Shown here: positions 1 through 7,569 of the stretch, piece after piece
Position numbering within the stretch: the first letter of the stretch is position 1
Layout: every line of letters starts with the position of its first letter
DNA from: Flavipsychrobacter stenotrophus
GTDB lineage: Bacteria > Bacteroidota > Bacteroidia > Chitinophagales > Chitinophagaceae
Assembly (NCBI GenBank): GCA_947371715.1
Contig: CANBQQ010000012.1
Location: forward strand, 1-20,496
Direction: 5' to 3'
DNA length: 20,496 bases
Program-made: the position numbers and the translations under genes
Notes under the pieces: generated by a model
Told to the model about the DNA's origin: nothing
Databases searched by the model: none
Seen by the model: the letters and a program-made list of their open reading frames with translations, nothing else

Positions 1-48
1 ACGCTGAACGATTTTCAGCAGAGTGGTAGAATGGTGTATTATCCTTAA
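1..48 (+). CDS. Possible 3' end of a truncated gene
   Basis: The frame starting at base 1 is open for 15 codons (TLNDFQQSGRMVYYP) and stops at TAA 46-48; the other two forward frames hit stops within this stretch. It could be the C-terminal tail of a gene running in from the left, convergent with tamL. The piece is too short to identify and an open frame of this size can occur by chance, so this is a weak call that depends on sequence outside the window. Confidence 0.3.
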   Translation, partial: TLNDFQQSGRMVYYP

Positions 49-87
49 GGCGCAGCTAAAGTGTATACATGCAATGACACACTTTTT

Positions 88-114
88 ACTTTTAAGTTTT
101 CACTTTTAAGTTTT
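88..114. repeat. Tandem 13-bp direct repeat at the tamL stop
   Basis: The 13-mer ACTTTTAAGTTTT occurs at 88-100 and again, separated by one C, at 102-114, where it overlaps the tamL stop codon (TTA on the plus strand at 113-115). A related shorter T-rich unit precedes it at about 80-87. It resembles the low-complexity spacer DNA seen before the lipoprotein gene near 5100 and before sucC. No function is evident. Confidence 0.6.
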
Positions 115-2530
115 AGAACGGATAGCCTATCGAAATATTGACCACTACATTATTGGCTCTCCAGGTAGAGTTGCCAAAGTCTATCTGGTTGAGCACCCAG
201 CCGCCATTGCTGCTGACGTATGGTTTCTTAATTGGCATGGCCACGTCCAGTCGCAGGGTTATGAATGAGGCAATTTCAAAACGCGTACCTGCGCCTATAT
301 CCATAGCTATATCGTGTCCAAGCCTGCTCAGCTGAAATTCACCATTGGCGTATGCGCTGTCTTTTTTCGCCAGCCATATATTACCGGCATCGGCAAAGAG
401 AGCACCGTTCATTTTTACAGTTCCCGCAAATAATGGTAAAATAGGGAAGCGGTATTCGCTGTTCAATTCCAGCTTTATATCTCCCGTACGATCGAGGGTG
501 TTAGTCTGGGTCAGCAGAGAGCTATCGAATGAGCTACCCGGACCGAGTGTGCGTATTCTCCAACCTCTAAGACTGTATGGGCCACCCACGTAGAACTGCT
601 TTACATAAGGTAGTACGTCTGACTGGCCATAAGGTACGCCTACACCACCATACAAACGGAAGGCAACTATAGAGTGCGGCAAGGTGATGAAGCGCTGTGC
701 GTCAAAATCGAGCTTGCCATACTGTGCGTACTTAATTCTGAAGAGGTCATTTAATGCATATCCCAGAGAATTTACTGCCCCCAGTACACCACCGGCTTCT
801 TCCAGCCCGATCTTTAATCTGAAATAGTTTTTGCCCAGTTTGCGCTCACTGTTATTGTAGGTGTAGGTAATGTTCTCTCCTTCTATAAATACTTCCTTAT
901 AGCTGTCACGGAGATAGGCATTACTATTCAGTCGCTCCTGGAACAGGTCGGATTTTACAGGCAACCTGATGATGTTCACAAATGCAGGAGCCAATTCCCA
1001 TGTTGTTGCTCTCGACTGGCGCCAGTTGTACTTGAAGTAGGCGCTACTGTTTACGAGGGTAAAGTATTGTACACGCTCAATAACATTGGCACCACCGGTA
1101 ATAATGGTATGAGGTAAACTGGAGTTGCTGAAGAGACTAGATGAGATGGGCGCTACAAACTTGGGGAAGTCTATACTGGCATTGATACCATAGTAACGGG
1201 TGAGGAGGGAGAAGTGGTCGAAAAATTCTTTACCTACTTTGTCGCTGTAGTTATATTCGATACCGCCGTTAAGTGATACCAACAGCAGATTTGCTCCTTT
1301 GGCGAAATTTTTATCTCTGAAACTCAATCCGCCCGACATACCGAACTGGTAGGTAGAGCCACTGGTCACGTCGCTATTGATATTGATGTCGTGCTTCTTG
1401 GTCTTGTTCAGGTATATGTTATAACTCAGTGTGCTGTCTTTGGGATTCTCATAGGTCTGTACACGGATGTACTGGAATATGCCCAATTCATTCAGCGATA
1501 CAATGGTCTTGTCGTAATCAGACTGCGAATATTTCTTACCCGGTGCCAGGAATATTCTGTCTGCCAGTACTTTGGCATGTACATAATTTTCGTGGTATTT
1601 GAACAGGATACTGTCTACTGTATACTGCCTCATCCGCGAATTTTGCCTGTCTTCGGCGCCACCATAATCAGGATAAACTGTTACCGCTCCTGATGTGAAT
1701 GATACATTTGCAGAATCTTCCACACTCCGGATAATGGCGTAGATATCGATTGTTGGTTTTTTATTGGTGCGGGTGGAGGAGATGAAATTGATCGCATTCT
1801 CCAAAGGGTTCTCTACATCTCTGAAGAACTCCTTGTCCATGGTATCTATCTCGAACCTGATATTGTCTTGTGAGAACTGATAGTAGCCGTTATTTCTTAT
1901 TAAAGTTGATAGCCTGCTGCGCTCATCATCAAGAAGTACGTAGGTAAATGCTTTGTTTTTTTTAAGGCCTGAAGCCAGCATATTCTCACTTACCAGTTTT
2001 TTTATGCTGCTGTCATCAATATCCAGGTGTATCTTGTTGATGAGGTAGTTATTGCCGGTGTTTACATTGTAAGTAACGTATGCTTTTTTGTGTTTGTAGG
2101 TAATAGTATCGGTTATTTTAGCATAAAAGAACCCCTGATTAAACAGGTATGCCCGCATATTTTGTATGCTTTTTGGGATAAATGATGTGTCGAGCAGTGC
2201 GGGCCGCTCTACTGTTTTTGGGAGCGATGTGTCGGGTAGGTCTTTCAGTTTATTGTACCTGAAGTTATAAAGCCAGAGTCTCACAGGCATTATACCCAGT
2301 GAAAATCCCACGTAAGTATTGGGCTTCTGCATTACCAGGTGAGCCAGGTTGTCCTTTATTTCACCTTTATTATAAATAACAACGTCACTTTTCAGCTTCA
2401 CGCGATTGCTTCTCAGCAGGTGCTGGCCTTCGGGTATATGTTTAGTGCTGCTGCAACCTGCTACCATCCATACTGCCAGCAGCAGTGCCATGGTAACTAA
2501 TTTATTGCATGATCGCGCTTTACTATTCAT
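113..2530 (-). CDS. tamL: TamL-type outer-membrane lipoprotein, BamA/TamA family
   Basis: This is an 805-residue Omp85-superfamily protein of the type Bacteroidota use as the outer-membrane half of the TAM translocation/assembly machinery. The N-terminus is a lipoprotein signal with lipobox VAGC and acylated Cys26, unlike proteobacterial TamA, which has an ordinary signal peptide. Residues from about 40 to 380 look like POTRA-type periplasmic repeats, and the rest is a 16-strand-type surface-antigen barrel. The barrel hallmark GGPYSLRGWR (Arg655) matches the conserved loop-6 VRGF/Y-type motif, and the chain ends in Phe as part of a beta-signal (NISIGYPF). It begins with ATG at 2528-2530, divergent from the methyltransferase gene 108 bp away. 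No TamB gene lies beside it. It could instead be an accessory BamA-like protein, but the lipobox favours TamL. Confidence 0.88.
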   Translation of the reverse strand: MNSKARSCNKLVTMALLLAVWMVAGCSSTKHIPEGQHLLRSNRVKLKSDVVIYNKGEIKDNLAHLVMQKPNTYVGFSLGIMPVRLWLYNFRYNKLKDLPDTSLPKTVERPALLDTSFIPKSIQNMRAYLFNQGFFYAKITDTITYKHKKAYVTYNVNTGNNYLINKIHLDIDDSSIKKLVSENMLASGLKKNKAFTYVLLDDERSRLSTLIRNNGYYQFSQDNIRFEIDTMDKEFFRDVENPLENAINFISSTRTNKKPTIDIYAIIRSVEDSANVSFTSGAVTVYPDYGGAEDRQNSRMRQYTVDSILFKYHENYVHAKVLADRIFLAPGKKYSQSDYDKTIVSLNELGIFQYIRVQTYENPKDSTLSYNIYLNKTKKHDININSDVTSGSTYQFGMSGGLSFRDKNFAKGANLLLVSLNGGIEYNYSDKVGKEFFDHFSLLTRYYGINASIDFPKFVAPISSSLFSNSSLPHTIITGGANVIERVQYFTLVNSSAYFKYNWRQSRATTWELAPAFVNIIRLPVKSDLFQERLNSNAYLRDSYKEVFIEGENITYTYNNSERKLGKNYFRLKIGLEEAGGVLGAVNSLGYALNDLFRIKYAQYGKLDFDAQRFITLPHSIVAFRLYGGVGVPYGQSDVLPYVKQFYVGGPYSLRGWRIRTLGPGSSFDSSLLTQTNTLDRTGDIKLELNSEYRFPILPLFAGTVKMNGALFADAGNIWLAKKDSAYANGEFQLSRLGHDIAMDIGAGTRFEIASFITLRLDVAMPIKKPYVSSNGGWVLNQIDFGNSTWRANNVVVNISIGYPF

Positions 2531-2623
2531 TCCGTAGTTTAAAAATCAATTATTATCTGACAACCGATAAGCAAAAACCGTGCTGTAAAATAGGGATTCA
2601 CTTAAATTGCCCAAATTAAACAA

Positions 2624-2631
2624 TAGTTTTG
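2624..2631 (+). promoter_or_regulatory. Candidate -7 box TAGTTTTG
   Basis: TAGTTTTG is an exact match to the Bacteroidota -7 consensus TAnnTTTG and ends 7 nt before the methyltransferase ATG at 2639. Transcription starting at the usual few bases downstream would give a leaderless or nearly leaderless message. A TTG lies at 2607-2609, closer than the usual -33 spacing, so the upstream element is weak. Confidence 0.4.
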
Positions 2632-2638
2632 CAAGACT

Positions 2639-3379
2639 ATGTTATCCAAAACACAAAGTAAATATATTCGCTCGTTAACCCACCAGAAATTCAGGAACGA
2701 GCACAAAGTATTTATCGCCGAGGGTGCGAAGATAGCAGAGGAATGGCTGCGCAGCGATGCACGTATTCAAAAAATTGTTGCTACGCAACTGTGGGTAGAT
2801 GGGAGCCATCACCTGATAGCGCTGCACCCTGAAGCTGAATTACATATTGCTGACGACGCTGAGCTATTGGCGGTATCGTCATTATCCACACCTAACCAGG
2901 TGCTGCTGGTGGTTCACAAAAAAGATGTGCCTGAACTGAAAGAGATGGAGGAGTGGTGCCTGGCGCTGGATAACATACAGGATCCCGGTAATATGGGTAC
3001 CATTATCCGCATTGCAGATTGGTTTGGCATTAACCATATAGTTTGCGGGGAAGGGTGTGTAGATGTGTATAATCCTAAGGTAGTACAATCTTCTATGGGG
3101 GGGCATCTACGCGTAAACCTCTATGAGACCGATCTTGAAGCGTTTCTCAGCAATAGTAAGATACCTGTTATCGCCGCTACACTAGACGGAGAAAATATAT
3201 ACACTACAGCTAAACTTGCCGCCGGTATCCTGGTCATAGGTAATGAATCTAAAGGGGTGTCCGCGAAAGTATTGGCGCAGGCAACGCAAAAAGTGATGAT
3301 TCCCCGCCTTGGCGGTGCGGAATCCCTCAATGCGGGTGTGTCAGCGGGAATTATCTGCGCATTATTGCTACAACCATAA
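2639..3379 (+). CDS. SpoU/TrmH-family RNA 2'-O-methyltransferase
   Basis: The 246-residue product is a SPOUT-class RNA methyltransferase that transfers a methyl group from S-adenosylmethionine to a ribose 2'-OH in rRNA or tRNA. Residues 1-95 form the N-terminal substrate-binding domain, with the typical opening MLSKTQSKYIRSL and FIAEGAKI at 25-32. The catalytic knot carries motif 1 at 111-130 (DPGNMGTIIR, with Asn118 and Arg124), motif 2 around 145-157 (PKVVQSSMGG) and motif 3 at 198-237 (LVIGNESKGV, then IPRLGGAESLNAGVSAGI). Length and layout fit the RlmB/TsnR-like branch, but the target nucleotide cannot be told from the sequence. The start matches the family's conserved N-terminus. It is first in a rightward series, 71 bp before the DUF4476 gene. 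Confidence 0.92.
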   Translation: MLSKTQSKYIRSLTHQKFRNEHKVFIAEGAKIAEEWLRSDARIQKIVATQLWVDGSHHLIALHPEAELHIADDAELLAVSSLSTPNQVLLVVHKKDVPELKEMEEWCLALDNIQDPGNMGTIIRIADWFGINHIVCGEGCVDVYNPKVVQSSMGGHLRVNLYETDLEAFLSNSKIPVIAATLDGENIYTTAKLAAGILVIGNESKGVSAKVLAQATQKVMIPRLGGAESLNAGVSAGIICALLLQP

Positions 3380-3450
3380 AAAATGGCACGACAATTGAGA
3401 TATCCCCAATGAATATCCATAGGTCCCTTTTAATAACAGATCGTTTTTAT

Positions 3451-4326
3451 ATGAAACAGATAGTTGGCACATTGCTCGTTTTGATCGCAGGAATAGCTCC
3501 CTCATTTGCGCAGACCATGCTCAAAATAAGTCTTACAGACAGAAGGCCCATAACGGTATCGGTAGATGGTCGTCATTTTCGTAAGTCGGGCGAATCTGTA
3601 ACAGTGAATGATCTGCCAAGGGGCAGGCATTATGTAATAGTGTATGTTACAGAAACTTTGTCTAATGGCCGTACAGGTGAGGGAATCATATGGGAAGGTA
3701 AGGTAAAAACCTACCAGGGGCAGGCATCTTTGTGTACAGTAGATCCGCATACCCGCGAGGCGGCTATTACAGAAATGGATATGAATGCCGTGCAATCTAA
3801 CCAGCCTACAGATCCGCAGGGTTATAATAATTATAACCTCAATAATTACGATAGTCGAACAGATAATACTGTAGCTCCGCAGATCAGCACATCTAATCAG
3901 GACACCTATAATAACACACAGGGCAATAATAATAATGATGACAATGTAGCATCGCCGCTGCCTGATGGTATGCCAGTAGCCTCACCGGTGACTATTGATG
4001 AGGGGGAAGGCACTACTGCCGGCAAGCCTGCTAAAGCAACCAAGAAGGCTGCAACAAAGACCGATAAACTAAAGACCAAAATAAACGTAAGGACTACCGA
4101 TACTGAAAAGATGACGGCGGCCAAAGAGGTGCTGAAAAACGAATCTTTGACCACGGCACAGGTAATGTCGCTAATGGATTGTTTTGGCTTTGAAAGCACC
4201 AAGGTAGAATTTGCACAATGGGCATATAGCAAGACAACAGACAAAGCCAATTTTAAGCAGGTTAAGCAAAAGCTGGCAATGAAGAATTACCGTGAGGAGA
4301 TGGATAATTTTCTCAAAGGCAAGTAG
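3451..4326 (+). CDS. DUF4476 domain exported protein
   Basis: The product is 291 residues from ATG 3451. An in-frame ATG at 3409 adds 14 residues but would bury the signal peptide MKQIVGTLLVLIAGIAPSFA, so 3451 is preferred. After the signal comes a small beta domain (about 22-105, LKISLTDRRPITVSVDGRHF), then an Asn/Gln/Asp-rich linker (about 120-185), a Lys/Thr-rich stretch (about 195-220) and a C-terminal helical region (about 225-291) with FGFESTKVEFAQWAYSKT. That last part is the signature of DUF4476, a domain nearly restricted to Bacteroidota exported proteins; its function is unknown. The low-complexity linker suggests an extended tether between two folded ends. Confidence 0.85.
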   Translation: MKQIVGTLLVLIAGIAPSFAQTMLKISLTDRRPITVSVDGRHFRKSGESVTVNDLPRGRHYVIVYVTETLSNGRTGEGIIWEGKVKTYQGQASLCTVDPHTREAAITEMDMNAVQSNQPTDPQGYNNYNLNNYDSRTDNTVAPQISTSNQDTYNNTQGNNNNDDNVASPLPDGMPVASPVTIDEGEGTTAGKPAKATKKAATKTDKLKTKINVRTTDTEKMTAAKEVLKNESLTTAQVMSLMDCFGFESTKVEFAQWAYSKTTDKANFKQVKQKLAMKNYREEMDNFLKGK

Positions 4327-4340
4327 AATTCCCTCCTGGG

Positions 4341-4354
4341 CGTTAATCTTAACG
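4341..4354. repeat. Short palindrome CGTTAA-TC-TTAACG
   Basis: A perfect 6-bp inverted repeat with a 2-nt centre lies 15 bp after the DUF4476 stop and 56 bp before yqgE. It is A+T-rich, lacks a T-tract, and is too short to be a convincing terminator. An operator role is possible but has no further support. Confidence 0.3.
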
Positions 4355-4373
4355 TTATTACAAGACGCATTGT

Positions 4374-4404
4374 TTTGAAATAATGCCTTGATGTATTACA
4401 TTTA
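4374..4404 (+). promoter_or_regulatory. Candidate yqgE promoter (TTTG-N19-TACATTTA)
   Basis: TTTG at 4374-4377 is followed after 19 nt by TACATTTA at 4397-4404, which matches the Bacteroidota TTTG/TAnnTTTG promoter with one mismatch in the -7 box. The box ends only 5 nt before the yqgE ATG at 4410, so a transcript would have essentially no leader. It is the best-spaced candidate in the window, but it is found by eye only. Confidence 0.35.
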
Positions 4405-4409
4405 TCATC

Positions 4410-4997
4410 ATGGATTTTATATACCCTAATGATAAAGCCCCCAAAATACCACCGGCAAAAGGCAAACTGCTGATCGCCGCGCCATTTCTTAGTGATCCCG
4501 ATTTCTCCAGATCAGTTGTATTGCTGTGCGAACATACTGAAGAAGGAACGATAGGGTTTATACTCAATCAGCCTACAGCCCTTACTTTGGGCGACTTGCT
4601 CGCCGATCAGTTATTATTTATGCCGCCCCTTGCAATATATCAGGGAGGTCCTGTGCAACCCGATACTTTACACATCTTACACAGAATGCCCGATGTGCTG
4701 GGCGGAATACCCGTATCTCCCGGTGTATATTGGGGTGGTAGCTATGAGACGCTGAAGAAAATTGTACAGGAAGGCAATTACGAAGAAAAGGACCTGCGCC
4801 TGTTTATGGGCTATTCGGGATGGTCGGAAGGGCAGCTGGACCGGGAAATGACTGAGCATACCTGGTTAGTAGGTGAACCTACAGATGAGCTGCTCTTCGA
4901 AACTGAACCACACTTAGTATGGAAGCAAGCCATTAGCAGCCTGGGTAAGAACTATTCTTTCCTTGCCAATATGCCGATTGACCCGCAATTGAATTGA
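4410..4997 (+). CDS. yqgE: YqgE/AlgH family protein (DUF179)
   Basis: A 195-residue single-domain protein of the YqgE/AlgH family, close to the usual length of about 185-195. The signature stretch is GKLLIAAPFLSDPDFSRSVV near residues 18-37, followed by LLCEH, GTIGFILNQPT, YQGGPVQPDTL, LRLFMGYSGWSEGQLDREM and a C-terminal TDELLF. It has no signal peptide or membrane segment and should be cytosolic. The family is widespread and structurally known, but its biochemical role is not established; the name AlgH reflects an old alginate-regulation report in Pseudomonas and should not be read as a function here. ATG 4410 gives the expected short N-terminal extension before the conserved block. Confidence 0.93.
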   Translation: MDFIYPNDKAPKIPPAKGKLLIAAPFLSDPDFSRSVVLLCEHTEEGTIGFILNQPTALTLGDLLADQLLFMPPLAIYQGGPVQPDTLHILHRMPDVLGGIPVSPGVYWGGSYETLKKIVQEGNYEEKDLRLFMGYSGWSEGQLDREMTEHTWLVGEPTDELLFETEPHLVWKQAISSLGKNYSFLANMPIDPQLN

Positions 4998-5016
4998 GCG
5001 TTATCTACACAAACAA

Positions 5017-5092
5017 TTTTCACATTTTCGCATCTTCCACATTTCCACATTGCTAATTGAGCCATTAAGCCATTAAGCAATTGAGCCATTTT
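5017..5092. repeat. Degenerate 8-9 bp tandem arrays
   Basis: Two runs of short imperfect units sit in the spacer between yqgE and the lipoprotein gene. The first is built from TTCCACAT-like units (about 5017-5050). The second is built from GCCATTAA-like units: GCTAATTGA, GCCATTAA, GCCATTAA, GCAATTGA, GCCATTTT at 5052-5092. They end just before the candidate -7 box of the next gene. Confidence 0.6.
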
Positions 5093-5095
5093 TAC

Positions 5096-5103
5096 TAAAT
5101 TTA
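5096..5103 (+). promoter_or_regulatory. Candidate -7 box TAAATTTA
   Basis: TAAATTTA differs from the TAnnTTTG consensus only at the last base and lies 4 nt before the GTG start at 5108. No clear -33 TTTG was found at the right distance. It is one more example in this window of a -7-like box almost touching a start codon. Confidence 0.25.
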
Positions 5104-5107
5104 CCCT

Positions 5108-5605
5108 GTGAAAATAATCTCGAAGTATTTTATCGGCTGTATGGCACTTGTTTTGTTTTTTTCTTCTTGTAAGGAAAGAACCCAGATAGATGTGCTCACC
5201 GATGTAAAGGGCAACTATTTTTCTGTTAACCAGTACATAATCGATGAGTGGCAATCTCATGCCGGTGAACCTGTGGCTTTTAAGAAGACCATTAAGGAGA
5301 ATGGCAAAGTAGATTCCAGCATGACCAATGCTGAACTGATGGACTGGCCTGCTGTGTTGGGGCCATTTATAGCTACCGATATCAGCGACAGGAAGTACCT
5401 CAATAAGTATACATTCAGCCAATTTGATGATGAGTTGGATAATACACACGACTTTATGTATGTTGCCAACAAGTCAGACATGTTTGTGCAGAAACTGCTG
5501 CTTACCATGGATATCAATACTATGAAGGTGAGAGGCTTGTATATAGAAACATACAAAAAGACATTTTGGGTGAAACAAAGCAGAAGTTGCTTTACACACC
5601 ATTGA
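5108..5605 (+). CDS. Exported lipoprotein of unknown function, frameshifted at its C-terminus
   Basis: It starts at GTG 5108. The signal peptide ends in the lipobox FSSC (Cys21), so the mature protein should be lipid-anchored. The 165-residue reading frame ends abruptly in WVKQSRSCFTHH, but a different frame continues smoothly as ETKQKLLYTPLRTIQVHEIT to a stop at 5688. Adding one base between 5555 and 5571 joins the two into a 193-residue protein. An extra G in the GGG at 5568-5570 gives a junction reading YKKTFWGETKQKLLY; an extra A in the A5 run at 5555-5559 also restores the frame. I recall similar lipoproteins in Chitinophagaceae with a Phe-Trp motif before a KLLY-like strand, which favours the G-run. 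The gene lies 18 bp upstream of uvrC once the frame is restored. The shift may be a real mutation or a sequencing error. Confidence 0.75.
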   Translation: MKIISKYFIGCMALVLFFSSCKERTQIDVLTDVKGNYFSVNQYIIDEWQSHAGEPVAFKKTIKENGKVDSSMTNAELMDWPAVLGPFIATDISDRKYLNKYTFSQFDDELDNTHDFMYVANKSDMFVQKLLLTMDINTMKVRGLYIETYKKTFWVKQSRSCFTHH

Positions 5606-5688
5606 GGACAATACAGGTGCATGAGATCACGGATCCGCTGATAGGAGCGAAGAAGGATAAGATCACGCAGTACGATGCAATACGATAG
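5572..5688 (+). pseudogene. Displaced C-terminal frame of the 5108 lipoprotein
   Basis: These 38 codons plus stop (from ETKQKLLYTP to ITQYDAIR) lie in the frame two bases on from that of the 5108 gene and have no start of their own. They read as the missing C-terminal beta-strand segment of the lipoprotein. In the genome as given they would not be translated unless ribosomes shift frame near 5555-5571. Confidence 0.65.
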
Positions 5689-5706
5689 AGAAGAGGAAGG
5701 TTAAAT

Positions 5707-7548
5707 ATGACGAAACAGGAATTCAGCGCATTGATGCAAACTATCCCGCACCAGCCGGGTTGTTATAAATACTATGATCTTGAAAAAACACTTTTATATG
5801 TAGGTAAGGCCAAAGACCTGCGGAAGCGGGTGAGTTCTTACTTTAATAAAACAGTAGATAATTATAAGACCCGTAAACTGGTCTCACTCATACACTCTAT
5901 AGATTTTACCGTAACAGATTCTGAGCACGATGCCTTCCTGCTGGAAAACTCTTTAATTAAGCACTATCAGCCCCGCTTTAATATTGATCTTAAAGACGAC
6001 AAAACTTACCCTTACATTGTTATTAAGAAGGAACCTTTCCCGCGTGTATTTCTCACCCGCAGGTTGATACGTGATGGGTCGGAATACCTGGGGCCTTTCA
6101 CCGGTGTTTTCAGGGTAAAGGAGTTGCTGGATATAGTAAAACAAAACATACCGCTGCGTACCTGCAGTCTTAATCTCACACAGGCCAATATTGCCAAAGG
6201 TAAATTTAAGGTATGCCTTGAATACCATCTGGGCAATTGCAAAGGCCCATGCGAGGGCCTGCAGACGCTGGAGGATTATAATGAAAAGTTACAGCACGTG
6301 CGCCATGTAATGAAGGGCAATATAGGCGATGTGATCAAGGCATTGAAGGTAGAGATGAACGGATATGCTGCTGATATGAAATTTGAGAAGGCGCAGATGA
6401 TGAAACTGAAGATAGAGTCTTTGCTCAATTACCAGAGTAAATCTATCATCGTGAATCCGCACCTCAACAATGCTGATATAGCGTGTATTCTCAGCGACGA
6501 CAATTACTTCTATGTCAATTACATGATGCTATCTCAGGGGAGCATTATACATACCAAAACACTACAGATAGAAAAGAAGGTAGATGAGCTGGAAGAAGAT
6601 GTTTTGTCACTAGCACTCGATAACCTGCGCGATACTTTCCAGAGCAATGCCAAAGAGGTGATAGTACCTATAATGGTGAATGTAACCGACCCTAATGTAA
6701 AGGTGACCATACCCAAAGCCGGAGATAAAAAACAACTGCTGGACCTGGGTATAAAGAATGCCGAGATATTCCTGCAGGAGATGCGCCGAAAAGATGCATT
6801 GATGCTTACTCAGGCAACCAAAGATCAAACGCTGAATGTGCTTGCAGAAATGCAGGAGTCGTTGCAGCTCACTGAGCTACCCTTGCACATAGAGTGTTTC
6901 GATAACTCTAACTTCCAGGGTTCATACCCGGTAGCAGCAATGGTATGTTTTAAAGAAGGTGTGCCATCAAAGAAGGACTATCGTCATTTCCATATAAAGA
7001 CAGTAGAGGGTATCAATGACTTTGCCTCTATGAGCGAGATAGTGTACCGTAGATACAAGAAGTTGAGCGAAGACAACCAGCCGCTACCGCAGCTGGTGAT
7101 CATAGATGGTGGTAAAGGCCAGCTGGGTGCTGCTATGGAGAGTATAGAACGCTTAGGACTAATAGGCCGTATGGCTGTTGTTGGCCTGGCTAAGAGAGAG
7201 GAATCTATCTTCTTTCCCGGTGATAGCGAGCCGCTGCAATTGCCTTACGACAACCCTGCTCACCTGCTCATACGCCGTATAAGAGATGAGGTACACCGCT
7301 TTGGTATTACCTTTCACAGGCAGGTGCGCAGCAAGGGAACGATCAAAAACGACCTGGAGGGCATACCGGGAATTGGAGAAAAGACAGCTACTGATCTGCT
7401 TAAGGAATTCCGCTCTGTCAAAAACATAAAGACCATTACCGAGCGCGAGTTGACCCGTGTTATAGGTGCATCAAAAGCCCGTATAGTATGGTCGTATTTT
7501 CATGAAGATGAGGTGGCCGAGGAAGGGAAGGATGAGGTGATAGAGTAG
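5707..7548 (+). CDS. uvrC: UvrABC excinuclease subunit C
   Basis: UvrC makes the two incisions around damaged bases in nucleotide-excision repair after UvrA/UvrB recognition. The 613-residue length is normal. The N-terminal GIY-YIG nuclease spans about 14-95, with GCY at 18-20 in place of the GIY triad, YVG at 31-33, catalytic Arg39 and metal-binding Glu80. A four-cysteine set (C153, C170, C178, C182) matches the iron-sulfur cluster ligands known in UvrC. The UVR/UvrB-binding helices lie near 215-250. The RNase H-like 5'-incision domain shows Asp399 (CFDNSN), Asp467 (VIIDGGKGQL) and His530. Tandem helix-hairpin-helix motifs (LEGIPGIGEKTATDLL) close the chain. A purine-rich GAGGAAGG at 5693-5700 is one of the few possible ribosome-binding sites in the window. 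Confidence 0.98.
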   Translation: MTKQEFSALMQTIPHQPGCYKYYDLEKTLLYVGKAKDLRKRVSSYFNKTVDNYKTRKLVSLIHSIDFTVTDSEHDAFLLENSLIKHYQPRFNIDLKDDKTYPYIVIKKEPFPRVFLTRRLIRDGSEYLGPFTGVFRVKELLDIVKQNIPLRTCSLNLTQANIAKGKFKVCLEYHLGNCKGPCEGLQTLEDYNEKLQHVRHVMKGNIGDVIKALKVEMNGYAADMKFEKAQMMKLKIESLLNYQSKSIIVNPHLNNADIACILSDDNYFYVNYMMLSQGSIIHTKTLQIEKKVDELEEDVLSLALDNLRDTFQSNAKEVIVPIMVNVTDPNVKVTIPKAGDKKQLLDLGIKNAEIFLQEMRRKDALMLTQATKDQTLNVLAEMQESLQLTELPLHIECFDNSNFQGSYPVAAMVCFKEGVPSKKDYRHFHIKTVEGINDFASMSEIVYRRYKKLSEDNQPLPQLVIIDGGKGQLGAAMESIERLGLIGRMAVVGLAKREESIFFPGDSEPLQLPYDNPAHLLIRRIRDEVHRFGITFHRQVRSKGTIKNDLEGIPGIGEKTATDLLKEFRSVKNIKTITERELTRVIGASKARIVWSYFHEDEVAEEGKDEVIE

Positions 7549-7569
7549 GGGGGCTGTAAAATCACCCAC

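Noticed and set aside
4341..4354. Terminator after the DUF4476 gene
   Set aside because: The stem is only 6 bp, A+T-rich, with a 2-nt loop and no T-tract; listed only as a palindrome.
5725..5805. Inactive UvrC because GIY is GCY
   Set aside because: The middle residue of the triad varies in the family, and catalytic Arg39, Glu80 and the YVG motif are intact.
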